Notes under the pieces: model-generated
What the model was told of the DNA's origin: nothing
The model's database searches: none
What the model saw: the letters and a program-made list of their open reading frames with translations, nothing else
Made by a program: the position numbers and the translations under genes
Assembly: GCF_029952445.1 (NCBI RefSeq)
Contig: NZ_JAQPPK010000010.1
Span: forward strand, 105,269-169,268
Source: Paenarthrobacter nitroguajacolicus
Lineage (GTDB): Bacteria; Actinomycetota; Actinomycetes; Actinomycetales; Micrococcaceae
Length of the DNA: 64,000 nucleotides
Direction of reading: 5' to 3'
Shown here: positions 36,317 to 45,040 of the stretch, in pieces
Layout: the number at the start of each line of letters is the position of its first letter
Position numbering within the stretch: the stretch's first letter is position 1

Positions 36317-36826
36317 ATGGAGCTTGCAGTATTCAACAGTGTTGACCGGGACGAGGCCATCAGGACCCTGACCCCTTGCCTGGATATCCGCCGCTGGGTG
36401 GAGACGATCGTGGACGCACGCCCCTACGCCGGCGTCGATGAACTCCTGGCTCAGGCTGAACGCGCCGCCGAGCCGTTCACCGCCGACGAGGTGGAATCAG
36501 CAATGGCGCACCACCCCCGGATCGGCGAACGCCCCAAGGCCCAAACCACCGAGGCGGCCATGTCTCGTTCGGAGCAGGCAGGCGTGGACCCCGGCGACAA
36601 CGAAACAACCACCGCACTCGCCGAAGGCAACCGCGCCTACGAGGAGAAGTTCGGAAGGGTCTTCCTGATCCGCGCCGCAGGCCGCAGCGCCCAGGAAATG
36701 CTCTCTACCCTCCAGGAACGCCTCAGCCACACCCCCGAAGAAGAAGACACAATCGTGGCTGGCCAGCTCCGCGAGATCGCATTGTTGCGCCTCTCGGGAC
36801 TGATCAGCGAAGGAGTCAACGCATGA
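36317..36826 (+). CDS. uraD: 2-oxo-4-hydroxy-4-carboxy-5-ureidoimidazoline (OHCU) decarboxylase
   Basis: 169 residues from ATG 36317 (GAGGA about 10 nt upstream), normal for UraD; the frame is open further upstream but those starts add non-conserved sequence. Catalytic 'AMAHHPRIGERP' near residue 65, and the helical 'YEEKFGRVFLIRAAGRSAQEML' region (quoted in part) near 115 match UraD. It converts OHCU to S-allantoin. ATGA overlap with uraH indicates an operon for urate-derived hydroxyisourate. Confidence 0.93.
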   Translation: MELAVFNSVDRDEAIRTLTPCLDIRRWVETIVDARPYAGVDELLAQAERAAEPFTADEVESAMAHHPRIGERPKAQTTEAAMSRSEQAGVDPGDNETTTALAEGNRAYEEKFGRVFLIRAAGRSAQEMLSTLQERLSHTPEEEDTIVAGQLREIALLRLSGLISEGVNA

Positions 36827-37164
36827 GCGTTTCACAAGTAACCACACACATCCTGGACACCGGTTCCGGTCGCCCGGCGGCGGGTGTCGCCGTCGTGCTT
36901 TACGTCCGCGAAGGCGACGACTGGACCCTGGTGGCCAAGGGCGAAACGGATGCCGATGGCCGCATCAAGACCCTCGGACCGGAGCGGATCCCCGGCGGCG
37001 CATACCGCCTGAACTTCGCCACGGGCGCGTATTACGAAGGCCTGGGCACGGAGACGTTCTTCCCGGAAGTGGACCTGAACTTCACAGTTTCCGACGCCGG
37101 CGAGCACTACCACGTACCGCTCCTGCTGAGCCCGTTCGCGTTCTCGACGTACCGCGGCAGCTAA
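36823..37164 (+). CDS. uraH: 5-hydroxyisourate hydrolase
   Basis: 113 residues, transthyretin-like. Signature 'VTTHILDTGSGRPAAGVAV' at the N-terminus, 'GRIKTL' mid-protein, 'HYHVPLLLSPFAFSTYRGS' at the end; the terminal Y-R-G-S is diagnostic for the hydrolase versus transthyretin, and His in 'TTHILD' and 'HYHVP' form the active site. It hydrolyses 5-hydroxyisourate to OHCU. Works directly before UraD and, further on, AllB in this window. Confidence 0.96.
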   Translation: MSVSQVTTHILDTGSGRPAAGVAVVLYVREGDDWTLVAKGETDADGRIKTLGPERIPGGAYRLNFATGAYYEGLGTETFFPEVDLNFTVSDAGEHYHVPLLLSPFAFSTYRGS

Positions 37165-37170
37165 CACCAC

Positions 37171-37235
37171 CGGGTTTTTGTACAGATAGTGCCCCTAAGG
37201 AGTCTTCTTAGGGGCATTATCTGTACACAAACCCG
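37171..37235. repeat. Long palindromic element between uraH and membrane-protein gene
   Basis: Arms 37171-37199 and 37207-37235, 29 bp each with 27 matches and a 7-nt loop. The inner part contains GTACAGATA and TGCCCCTAAG and their complements. It begins 6 bp after the uraH stop and ends 19 bp before the next start. It could terminate transcription or be a dispersed palindromic repeat. Confidence 0.85.
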
Positions 37236-37254
37236 GAACGGTACGCTTGAAGAC

Positions 37255-37587
37255 ATGGCTTCAGAGGACACCACCCCCAACACCGCCCGACGCGAAATCA
37301 CTGTTCGCCGGGCACCCAAGTTCGTTCCCTTCATGATTCTGGGCGCGGTGGTGGGCGCAATCGTGGCCGCGATCATCGCCTACGGCCGCCCGGCCGACCC
37401 CGCCTTCGATGCCAGCACAGTCTTCGGCTTCTTCCTGATCGTCTGCGCCGGCGGCGGCGTCATCCTGTTCTCCGTCCTGGCCCTGATCCTGGACCGCGTG
37501 AGCGTCAAGCGCTCCGAGCGCGCAGTGGTGGAAGCCGTTCCGGATTCGGTTCCGGATGAGGGACCAGAGAACGACGACGTCCGCTAA
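37255..37587 (+). CDS. Two-helix membrane protein, hypothetical
   Basis: 110 residues from ATG 37255; a longer frame begins inside the palindrome and is rejected. Polar N-terminus, then two membrane helices (about 22-43 'FVPFMILGAVVGAIVAAIIA' and 56-78) and an acidic C-terminal tail. A similar protein often sits before purF in actinobacteria as I recall, but no function is known. Confidence 0.7.
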   Translation: MASEDTTPNTARREITVRRAPKFVPFMILGAVVGAIVAAIIAYGRPADPAFDASTVFGFFLIVCAGGGVILFSVLALILDRVSVKRSERAVVEAVPDSVPDEGPENDDVR

Positions 37588-37744
37588 GTCAGGCGACCGG
37601 CCCGCCTCTTTGAGGGGTGCCAAATGTGAGACACACCGCATTTTGGGCCCAACACCCCTGTTCTGAGCATGTTCTGGCCCCGTTCGCGGGGTCATATAGG
37701 CAGCGGGGGAACGTACCACGGCCACAACATGAGACAATCGACCA

Positions 37745-39373
37745 GTGGCACGTGGCGACGGAAAACTTTCTCATGATCTTCTCCCCGGCGAAAAAGGCCC
37801 CCAGGACGCTTGTGGCGTCTTCGGGGTTTGGGCTCCCGGTGAAGAAGTAGCAAAACTCACCTATTACGGGCTGTATGCGCTGCAGCACCGCGGACAAGAA
37901 TCGGCTGGTATTGCTACCAGTGACGGCAAGCGCATCAACGTCTATAAGGACATGGGCCTTGTGTCCCAGGTCTTCGATGAGACGACCCTGAACACCCTGA
38001 CCGGGCACCTGGCCGTTGGCCACTGCCGGTACTCCACCACCGGTGCAAGCCACTGGGCCAACGCGCAGCCGACACTGGGTGCGACAGCAACCGGCACGGT
38101 CGCCCTGGCCCACAACGGCAACCTGACCAACACCGCTGAGCTCCGGGAAATGATCCTCGAGCGCAACGACGGCCAGCTGACCGGTGAAATGAAGCAGGGC
38201 AACACCTCCGACACCGCCTTGGTGACCGCGCTCCTTGAGGGCGAAGAGGGCAAGACCCTGGAGCAGACTGCGTTGGAGCTGCTGCCCAAGATCAAGGGCG
38301 GCTTCTGCTTCGTCTTCATGGATGAGGGAACCCTCTACGCAGCCCGCGATACCTACGGCATTCGTCCGCTGTGCCTTGGCCGCCTGGAACGCGGCTGGGT
38401 TGTCGCTTCCGAGCAGGCCGGCCTGGCCACCGTGGGCGCAAGCTTCATCCGTGAGATCGAGCCCGGCGAGTTCATCGCCATCGACGAGGACGGCGTCCGT
38501 TCCCAGCGCTTCGCTGAGGCAACTCCTGCCGGCTGTGTCTTCGAATACGTTTACCTGGCCCGCCCGGATGCTGCCATCGCCGGCCGCTCCGTCTACGAGG
38601 CCCGTGTTGAGATGGGCCGCCAGTTGGCCCGCGAAAACACCCATGAGGCCGACCTCGTGATCCCCGTGCCCGAGTCCGGTACTCCCGCCGCTGTTGGCTA
38701 TGCCGAACAGTCGGGGATCCCGTTCGCGCACGGCTTCGTCAAGAACGCCTACGTGGGCCGCACCTTCATCCAGCCCTCGCAGACCCTGCGCCAGCTTGGT
38801 ATCCGCCTGAAGCTCAATGCTTTGGAATCGGTGATCCGTGGCAAGCGCATTGTGGTGGTGGATGACTCGATCGTCCGCGGCAACACCCAGCGCGCCATCG
38901 TCAGGATGCTGCGTGAGGCGGGCGCTGCCGCTGTGCACGTCAAGATTTCTTCCCCTCCGGTCCAGTGGCCTTGCTTCTACGGCATCGACTTCGCCTCCCG
39001 CGCAGAGCTGATTGCCAACGGCGCCACCATTGAGGAGATTTCGCAGGCCATCGGCGCCGACTCGCTGGCCTACATCTCCGAAGACGGCATGATCGGGGCC
39101 ACCCAGCAGCCGCGCGAACGCCTCTGCACGGCCTGCTTCACGGGCAAGTACCCGATTGAGCTGCCGCACGCGGACAAGCTGGGCAAGAACCTGCTGGAAC
39201 GCACCGACCTTGGCGGCCTGGAACCGGCCGATGCCGACTCCGTGGACGATTCCGAGGATCCGGCCGAGAAGCCGGGTGCTACCGGCTGCGACCCGGGACC
39301 GGACGCCGAATTCGAGAACCTCCTTACCGACGCTGATCGTTTGACCGACGCCGACAAGAAAGAGTCTGTATGA
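37745..39373 (+). CDS. purF: Amidophosphoribosyltransferase (FeS type)
   Basis: 542 residues from GTG 37745. The nucleophile Cys is at about residue 23 ('DACGVFGVWAPG') after a short propeptide removed in FeS-type enzymes. Other cluster Cys candidates are 'AGCVFEYVYLARP' near 262, 'VQWPCFYGID' near 405, and 'RLCTACFTGKYP' near 460. The PRPP loop 'IVVVDDSIVRGNT' lies near 372. Catalyses the first committed step of purine synthesis. An acidic tail of about 60 residues follows the core. ATGA overlap with purM. Confidence 0.97.
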   Translation: MARGDGKLSHDLLPGEKGPQDACGVFGVWAPGEEVAKLTYYGLYALQHRGQESAGIATSDGKRINVYKDMGLVSQVFDETTLNTLTGHLAVGHCRYSTTGASHWANAQPTLGATATGTVALAHNGNLTNTAELREMILERNDGQLTGEMKQGNTSDTALVTALLEGEEGKTLEQTALELLPKIKGGFCFVFMDEGTLYAARDTYGIRPLCLGRLERGWVVASEQAGLATVGASFIREIEPGEFIAIDEDGVRSQRFAEATPAGCVFEYVYLARPDAAIAGRSVYEARVEMGRQLARENTHEADLVIPVPESGTPAAVGYAEQSGIPFAHGFVKNAYVGRTFIQPSQTLRQLGIRLKLNALESVIRGKRIVVVDDSIVRGNTQRAIVRMLREAGAAAVHVKISSPPVQWPCFYGIDFASRAELIANGATIEEISQAIGADSLAYISEDGMIGATQQPRERLCTACFTGKYPIELPHADKLGKNLLERTDLGGLEPADADSVDDSEDPAEKPGATGCDPGPDAEFENLLTDADRLTDADKKESV

Positions 39374-40527
39374 CCTCCGCAACCCCAGCCGCTGGAAACC
39401 CCGGGAACACTTCCGGCATCACTTACGCTTCTGCAGGTGTCGACGTCGAAGCCGGCGACCGCGCAGTCGAATTGATGAAGGGTGCCGTCAAGGCGACCCA
39501 CAACTCGTCGGTGATTGGCGGCGTCGGCGGTTTCGCTGGCCTGTACGACGTTTCCAAGCTCCTCACCTACAAGAAGCCGCTCCTGGCAACGTCCACCGAC
39601 GGCGTGGGCACCAAGGTGGCCATCGCGCAGGCCATGGACATCCACGACACCATCGGTTTCGACCTTGTGGGCATGGTGGTGGACGACATCGTCGTGGTGG
39701 GCGCTGAGCCGCTGTACATGACCGACTACATCGCGTGCGGCAAGGTTGTCCCGGAGCGCATCGCCGACATCGTCCGCGGTATCGCCGCTGCCTGCTCCGT
39801 TGCCGGTACCGCCCTTGTTGGCGGCGAAACGGCTGAGCACCCCGGCCTCCTGGGCGAGCACGAGTACGACGTCGCAGGTGCTGCGACGGGCGTTGTCGAG
39901 GCTGACGCACTCCTCGGCCCGGACCGCGTCCGTGCCGGCGACGTCGTGATCGGCATGGCCTCCTCCGGCCTGCACTCCAACGGCTACTCGCTGGTCCGCC
40001 GCGTCATCAACCACGCCGGCTGGGCATTGGACCGTCAGGTTTCCGAACTCGGCCGCACCCTGGGCGAGGAGCTCCTGGAGCCGACCCGCGTCTACGCAGC
40101 CGACTGCCTGGACCTGGCCCGCACCTTCCCGGTTTCGGCCGGTGCAGCGGTCCACGGCTTCAGCCACGTCACCGGTGGTGGCCTGGCCGCCAACCTGGCA
40201 CGCGTCCTCCCGCAGGGCCTCGTGGCGACGGTTGACCGCAACACCTGGGAACTCCCGGCCATCTTCAAGCTCGTCTCCGAGCTCGGCAATGTTCCGCTGG
40301 CTGACCTCGAGCGCACGCTGAACCTCGGCGTTGGCATGGTTGCGATCGTTTCCCCCGAAGCAGCAGACGCAGCAGTGGCCCGCCTCAACGACCGCGGACT
40401 GCCGTCCTGGGTCATGGGTACTGTTTCGGCGGACTCTGACTCGATCGACAAGACCGGCCCGGACTACGTCCAGGGTGCCAAGGGCGTCGACGGCGGTGCC
40501 GTCCGTTTGGTGAATGCCTACGCCTAG
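39370..40527 (+). CDS. purM: Phosphoribosylformylglycinamidine cyclo-ligase (AIR synthetase)
   Basis: 385 residues, somewhat longer than usual because of a 20-residue N-terminal lead. Core motifs 'ITYASAGVDVEAGDRAVELM', 'LLATSTDGVGTKVAIAQAM', 'GFDLVGMVVDDIVVVGAEPL', 'ALVGGETAEHPG' and 'HVTGGGLAANLAR' are all present. It converts FGAM to AIR with ATP. Second gene of the purF-purM operon, ended by a strong terminator. Confidence 0.97.
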   Translation: MTSATPAAGNPGNTSGITYASAGVDVEAGDRAVELMKGAVKATHNSSVIGGVGGFAGLYDVSKLLTYKKPLLATSTDGVGTKVAIAQAMDIHDTIGFDLVGMVVDDIVVVGAEPLYMTDYIACGKVVPERIADIVRGIAAACSVAGTALVGGETAEHPGLLGEHEYDVAGAATGVVEADALLGPDRVRAGDVVIGMASSGLHSNGYSLVRRVINHAGWALDRQVSELGRTLGEELLEPTRVYAADCLDLARTFPVSAGAAVHGFSHVTGGGLAANLARVLPQGLVATVDRNTWELPAIFKLVSELGNVPLADLERTLNLGVGMVAIVSPEAADAAVARLNDRGLPSWVMGTVSADSDSIDKTGPDYVQGAKGVDGGAVRLVNAYA

Positions 40528-40546
40528 GCGATCCAAGCCATAGCAA

Positions 40547-40590
40547 CAAGAGCGGCCGGGCAGTTTCAACTGCCCGGCCGCTCTTGTTTT
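40547..40590. terminator. Strong bidirectional terminator
   Basis: Perfect 19-bp stem CAAGAGCGGCCGGGCAGTT / AACTGCCCGGCCGCTCTTG with a 2-nt centre and TTTT following, between purM and the convergent amino-acid ABC operon. Confidence 0.92.
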
Positions 40591-40602
40591 GCTAAGCTTC
40601 CG

Positions 40603-41394
40603 TCACAGCACCGCTGACAGGAACGCGCGTGTCCGCTCATGCTGCGGGTGGTTGATGACTGTTTCGGCCGCACCTTCTTCGATGATGCGGCCATCGTGCA
40701 TGAACACCACCCTGTCCGCGACGTCCCGTGCAAACCCCATCTCGTGGGTCACAACGATCATGGTCATCCCGGATTTGGCCAGGTCCTTCATTACCCGCAG
40801 GACCTCCCCCACAAGCTCCGGATCCAGCGCCGACGTCGGCTCGTCGAACAGCATCAGCTTGGGTTGCATGCACAACGCCCTGGCGATCGCCACCCGCTGC
40901 TGCTGCCCACCGGAAAGGTGTCGCGGATAGGCGTGCGCCTTTTGCTCCAACCCCACCTGTTCGAGCAAGCCAAGCGCCCGACGCCGGACCTCGTCCTTAC
41001 GCTGTTTCAGCACCCTGAGCGGGGCCTCCATAAGGTTCTCCAAAACGGTCATATGGGGGAACAGGTTGAAGTGCTGGAAGACCATACCAATGTCGGTGCG
41101 GTCTGCGCAGATCTCGTTATGGGACTGTTCGTGGAGCTTGTCGCCCTTGATCCGGTATCCCACCACCCTGTCCTCAACCCAGAGCAGGCCGCCGTCGATC
41201 TTCTCCAGATGGTTCACGCACCGAAGAAAGGTGCTCTTTCCGGAACCGGAGGCCCCGATCAGGCAGACCACTTCACCGCTGCTGACTTCGAGGTCGATTC
41301 CTTTGAGGACCTGGTGGGGGCCGAAGCTCTTCCGAACATCCTGGGCCCGAACCAGCGGCACTTGGCCGGTTGCGTTGATGGATTCGATGGTCAT
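40603..41394 (-). CDS. Polar amino-acid ABC transporter ATP-binding protein
   Basis: 263 residues from ATG 41394 (ATGA overlap with the permease). Walker A 'GASGSGKST' near residue 43, Q-loop '[18 protein letters not shown]', signature '[15 protein letters not shown]' near 160, Walker B '[14 protein letters not shown]' and '[15 protein letters not shown]'. These are typical of GlnQ/HisP-type importers for polar amino acids or betaine-like compounds. Last gene of the operon. Confidence 0.95.
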   Translation of the reverse strand: MTIESINATGQVPLVRAQDVRKSFGPHQVLKGIDLEVSSGEVVCLIGASGSGKSTFLRCVNHLEKIDGGLLWVEDRVVGYRIKGDKLHEQSHNEICADRTDIGMVFQHFNLFPHMTVLENLMEAPLRVLKQRKDEVRRRALGLLEQVGLEQKAHAYPRHLSGGQQQRVAIARALCMQPKLMLFDEPTSALDPELVGEVLRVMKDLAKSGMTMIVVTHEMGFARDVADRVVFMHDGRIIEEGAAETVINHPQHERTRAFLSAVL

Positions 41395-42329
41395 GATGCG
41401 TTGCCCTTTCCTGTGGCCAGCGGCGAGTGGACCCTGAAGAATTTCCGGAGGCGCTCCACGGGAGTCGGCGGCACTGTGCGGGAGGTGCCTCGGGAGAACC
41501 GGCGTTCCAAATATCCCTGGCCGATGCTGAACACAGTGGTGATGATGATGTACCAAATGCTCGCTACCAGGAGCAGTGGAACCACCTGCAGATTCTTGGA
41601 GTAGATGATCTGCGCGGAATAGAGGAGTTCAGGAACGGCAAGCACGCTGACCAGCGAGGTGGTCTTGAGCATGCCGATGAATTCGTTCCCGGTGGGCGGG
41701 ATAATAACGCGCATTGCCTGGGGCAGTACAACCCGCGTGAGGGTCTGGATGCGGGACATGCCCAGGGCTCCTGCGGCTTCGCTCTGCCCTTGCTCAATCG
41801 ACTGAATGCCGGCACGCACGATTTCCGACATGTACGCGGCCTCGTTCAGGCCCAGTCCCAGGATTGCCGCGGCCAAAGGCGTGATGAGTTGGTTGGCATC
41901 GAGGCTGACCCCTGGGATGCCGAACGTTATTTCCGGATACAGCGCGGACAGGTTGAACCAGAACAGTAGCTGAACCAGCACAGGAGTGCCGCGGAAGATG
42001 GTGACGTAGGCGCTTGCGGACGCCTTGACCACTGGATTGGCGGACAACTGCATGACCGCCAGGACCACGCCCAGCCCCACACCCAAAGCCATGCACACCA
42101 CCGTCAGGAAAAGCGTGATGCCTATGCCATTGACTATCGCGACGTCGCGAAAATACAGGGACACTTTGTCCCAGCCGAAGCGCGGATTGGTCAGCGCCGA
42201 GATCACCAGCAGAATCACGACGGCGGCTACTGCCGTCCCAGCCACCCAACGCCATGGGTGCCGCGCAGGCACCACGGTGAAACGACCGTGCCCCGTTGCT
42301 GTAGCCGTAGGATTCATCAGTCCACTCAT
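41391..42329 (-). CDS. Polar amino-acid ABC transporter permease
   Basis: 312 residues. Helices from about residue 30; the HisM/GlnP EAA region '[20 protein letters not shown]' with '[20 protein letters not shown]' near 190-225 is intact, and '[12 protein letters not shown]' near 115 is a family hallmark. N- and C-terminal polar extensions (about 30 residues each) are longer than in minimal permeases. It starts ATGA-overlapped with the binding-protein gene. Confidence 0.95.
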   Translation of the reverse strand: MSGLMNPTATATGHGRFTVVPARHPWRWVAGTAVAAVVILLVISALTNPRFGWDKVSLYFRDVAIVNGIGITLFLTVVCMALGVGLGVVLAVMQLSANPVVKASASAYVTIFRGTPVLVQLLFWFNLSALYPEITFGIPGVSLDANQLITPLAAAILGLGLNEAAYMSEIVRAGIQSIEQGQSEAAGALGMSRIQTLTRVVLPQAMRVIIPPTGNEFIGMLKTTSLVSVLAVPELLYSAQIIYSKNLQVVPLLLVASIWYIIITTVFSIGQGYLERRFSRGTSRTVPPTPVERLRKFFRVHSPLATGKGNAS

Positions 42330-43264
42330 CGGGAAGCACCTGCCTCGACTGCGTCCGCGCTGATGGTCACCGTCTGGGGAATCCCGTACCTGGTGTTGAT
42401 CTGTTGGTAGGTATCGCTGACCACGAGGGATTTCACGGCCGCAACAATGGAGGCAGTCAGGGGCGAATCCTTGGGCAAGGCGATGCCCACGGGCGTGGGA
42501 TCGTAGTCCTGGTCACCTGCGAGTTCAAATGCCCCGTCGGAGAGCTTGCTGGCATACCCGGTGCCAATGAGGCCGGAAAGGACGCTGTCCACCCGCCCGG
42601 AGATCAGTGCCAGATTGGCTTCGTTCTGGGATGGGAAGAGCTGGATGTCTATTGGCTCTTTGCCGGCGTCCGTGCATTGCAGGGAGAACGCGGGGAGGGT
42701 CTCGATTCCCTGCGTCGTTCCCTTCTCGCCACCAACCCTGGTGCCGCACAGTTTCATCGGATCCAGGGACAAGTTCTTCGGGTTACCCGCCTTGACCGCC
42801 AGCCCGGAGCCGCTGCTCTGGTAGGCGGCAAAGTCAGCGTTCTTCCGGCGTTCATCCGTGACATTGAAACCGGAGATGCCGACGTCGTATTTGTGCGAAC
42901 TGACGCCCGGGAGGATGGTGTCGAAAGTCGCGGGCGTCATGGTGACTTTCAGGCCCAGCGTCTCCCCCAGCGCCTTGGCGAAGTCCGCGTCCCAACCAAT
43001 GACTGTCTTGTTATCGTCCGCGTAGAACTCGTACGGAGGGAAGGTGGGGTCCGTGCCGACTACAAGGGTTCCCCTGGCTTTGACGTCCGCTGGCAACAGA
43101 TCAGCTGCAGCCTTGTTGAACGCGGCGGCGGGGATCGTGTCCTGGGGACCAGTTGAGACTGCGGATTCCTTTCCTGCGTCAAGGGAGGCCGTGGTACAGC
43201 CGGACATTCCGACGGTTGCTGCCAGGAGCAGCGCGCCGGTTCTCATGATGTTAGGACGGGACAT
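42326..43264 (-). CDS. Amino-acid-binding lipoprotein of ABC importer
   Basis: 312 residues from ATG 43264. Signal peptide with lipobox MSGC (Cys about 23), then SBP family 3 fold: 'GTLVVGTDPTFPPYEFYADD' near 60, 'VIGWDADFAKALGETLGLKV', 'TPATFDTILPGVSSHKYDVG' near 108 and 'DERRKNADFAAYQSSG'. The ligand is probably a polar or zwitterionic amino acid. The neighbouring DoeB-like deacylase suggests an N-acylated amino acid or an ectoine-related compound (inference). It overlaps that gene by 14 bp. Confidence 0.92.
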   Translation of the reverse strand: MSRPNIMRTGALLLAATVGMSGCTTASLDAGKESAVSTGPQDTIPAAAFNKAAADLLPADVKARGTLVVGTDPTFPPYEFYADDNKTVIGWDADFAKALGETLGLKVTMTPATFDTILPGVSSHKYDVGISGFNVTDERRKNADFAAYQSSGSGLAVKAGNPKNLSLDPMKLCGTRVGGEKGTTQGIETLPAFSLQCTDAGKEPIDIQLFPSQNEANLALISGRVDSVLSGLIGTGYASKLSDGAFELAGDQDYDPTPVGIALPKDSPLTASIVAAVKSLVVSDTYQQINTRYGIPQTVTISADAVEAGASR

Positions 43265-44297
43265 GGTTACCTTCCGGGGGTGTTGTTCCGTGGTCAACGG
43301 CGATGTTGACCAGGGTGGTGCCGACGTTGACGATTGCGGGGTGCCGCACGATGGCGACCACTCCGTCAACCGGTGAATGGAAATCTTTGGGAAGCCTGTC
43401 CAGCTCTTCCACTGAATGGACCCGTGCCACGACGTCACCCGCGCTGACCGTCTGCCCGAGAGACACCACGGGTTCAAAGAGCCCTGCCATGGTGGAATGC
43501 ACCGCTGAATGTGCGGTCAGTTCCACCCAGCGTATTGGCCCGTCCGTGCCGGTCACGTCCGATGGATTGGGCTCGTCTTTGAGTACGCCCCAGTGGCCGA
43601 GAAGGGAGCGAAGACCGGCCCTGGCCCGGTTCAGGATGGGCAGCGAAACCGTTCCCCGTCCACCAAGTTCGGTTGAGATCATGGGGATTCCGGCCAGGTC
43701 GGCAGCGCCGCTGATGGAGCCAGCTTTCAGCATTGGTTTGACTGCTACGGAGTAGGGCACGTTGAAGGCCGAGACGGCCGCTACCTTCTCGGCCCAAAGT
43801 TCTGGAGTGGGGCCGAGATAGACGAACGCAGAGGGTACGTACTCCGAAGCGATACCGCCGGAGTGGATATCCATGACGTAATCGGCCATGGGGATGAGTT
43901 CTTCGGACACAATGGAAGCGATCTGCTGTGCCGGGCCACCAGCTGGCCGTCCCGGCATGGCGCGGTTGAGGTTTACGCCGTCGACACTGGCTACGCGACG
44001 CCCTTCCCGCACAGCGGAGATGTTCAGGGCAGGCAGAATGACCAGCCTTCCGGCTACGTCATCGACCCGAACGGATCGGATCAGTTCCTGGAGCAGGATC
44101 TGGCCTTCGTATTCGTCGCCGTGGGTCCCCGCCAACAGCAGGACCGTTGGCCCGTCGCCACCGCTGATGACGGCGATGGGTGAAGGTATGACTGAAGCGT
44201 CATTTTCATTGTCCGAGTGCTCGATCTCCAGATAGCCCAGCTGCTTACCGACCGCGGCGAAGTCGATGCCGGAGATACGGGGAATGTGCAAAGTCAT
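43251..44297 (-). CDS. Succinylglutamate desuccinylase/aspartoacylase family deacylase (DoeB-like)
   Basis: 348 residues from ATG 44297. Zinc carboxypeptidase-like deacylase: 'LLLAGTHGDEYEGQILLQEL' gives the HxxE metal motif near residue 56, 'LPALNISAVREGRRVASVDG' and 'NLNRAMPGRP' follow, and 'DYVMDIHSGG' supplies the second His. The nearest known role is N-acetyl-diaminobutyrate deacetylase DoeB of ectoine breakdown. Its C-terminal barrel ('FHSPVDGVVAIVRHPAIVNV') is usual. First gene of the operon, divergent from GntR. Confidence 0.88.
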   Translation of the reverse strand: MTLHIPRISGIDFAAVGKQLGYLEIEHSDNENDASVIPSPIAVISGGDGPTVLLLAGTHGDEYEGQILLQELIRSVRVDDVAGRLVILPALNISAVREGRRVASVDGVNLNRAMPGRPAGGPAQQIASIVSEELIPMADYVMDIHSGGIASEYVPSAFVYLGPTPELWAEKVAAVSAFNVPYSVAVKPMLKAGSISGAADLAGIPMISTELGGRGTVSLPILNRARAGLRSLLGHWGVLKDEPNPSDVTGTDGPIRWVELTAHSAVHSTMAGLFEPVVSLGQTVSAGDVVARVHSVEELDRLPKDFHSPVDGVVAIVRHPAIVNVGTTLVNIAVDHGTTPPEGNHVPS

Positions 44298-44327
44298 GGA
44301 GCTGCTCTCTTCAGGCTTGGAGGAATT

Positions 44328-44351
44328 GGATTCAATGTATACAGTGAATCC
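44328..44351. promoter_or_regulatory. GntR operator, 24-bp palindrome
   Basis: Near-perfect dyad, arms GGATTCA and TGAATCC around TGTATACA with one mismatched pair (22 of 24 positions symmetric), centred in the 110-bp divergent space between the DoeB-like operon and the GntR gene. The symmetric TNTATACANA core is typical of FadR-subfamily GntR sites. Confidence 0.8.
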
Positions 44352-44407
44352 AGTGATGTAAAGCACGTAGACTCAAATGAGTTTTTATCGATGAGGGGAT
44401 GGGGCGA

Positions 44408-45037
44408 ATGCCTGCGCAAGCAGCCAGGAAAGTGCGGCCACTAAGTGAGCACGTCTACGACAGGATCAGCAACGACATCGTCAATGGCGTAGTTGCTCCC
44501 GGAGCTCCGCTCGTACAAGAGCAAATCGCTGAAGAATACGGAGTCTCGCGCACCCCCGTCCGCGATGCCCTCACACGATTGGTCCACGAAGGCCTGGCGA
44601 CGCTTGAGCCCGGGGCCGGCTATTTCGCCACTGCACTTACGCGATCAGAGGTCGAAGAGGTGTACGAGGTCCGTAAGGCGCTTGAGGTCATGGCCATCCG
44701 GCAAGGCGGCGCAAAATACAGTGACCTTGAGCTGGCCCGGCTGGAATTGCTGATCGCCGAAGGCTCGGCAAGTACCGACGCCGAAGAGTTGTTCACCGCA
44801 ACCCGCGCCTTCCACCTAAGCCTGGCGGCGACTTCCCCCAACAGCTTCCTGCTGAAGACACTTCAAACCGTATGGGACAACCCCGTGCAACGACTCATCA
44901 GCCGCTCCTATCCCTTGGATCAGGGGAAGCTTGACCGGGTAGCGGACGCGCACCGAAAGATTGTGGCAGCGGCCCGCGCGGGCGATCTGGAAGCCCTGAT
45001 TCCGCTTTTGGACCTCTGCCACGTGAAGGACCAGTAA
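44408..45037 (+). CDS. GntR-family regulator, FadR/FCD subfamily
   Basis: 209 residues from ATG 44408, with GAGGGG nine nt upstream; the ATG at 44399 abuts the G-run and is less likely. Winged helix at about 10-75 ('LSEHVYDRISNDIVNGVVAP', 'QIAEEYGVSRTPVRDALTRL', 'GLATLEPGAGYFA'), then the helical FCD ligand domain ('YEVRKALEVMAIRQG', 'FHLSLAATSPNSFL', 'DAHRKIVAAARAGD') with metal-binding His residues. Divergent regulator of the ABC/deacylase operon, with the palindrome between. Confidence 0.93.
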   Translation: MPAQAARKVRPLSEHVYDRISNDIVNGVVAPGAPLVQEQIAEEYGVSRTPVRDALTRLVHEGLATLEPGAGYFATALTRSEVEEVYEVRKALEVMAIRQGGAKYSDLELARLELLIAEGSASTDAEELFTATRAFHLSLAATSPNSFLLKTLQTVWDNPVQRLISRSYPLDQGKLDRVADAHRKIVAAARAGDLEALIPLLDLCHVKDQ

Positions 45038-45040
45038 GTC

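Noticed and set aside
37605..37744. Purine riboswitch upstream of purF
   Set aside because: The leader has a short CCCCG/CGGGG hairpin but none of the conserved loop sequences of purine-sensing riboswitches.
37589..39382. 597-codon minus-strand open frame and the neighbouring 39070-40569 frame
   Set aside because: Antisense to purF and purM respectively, with no motif and no ribosome site.
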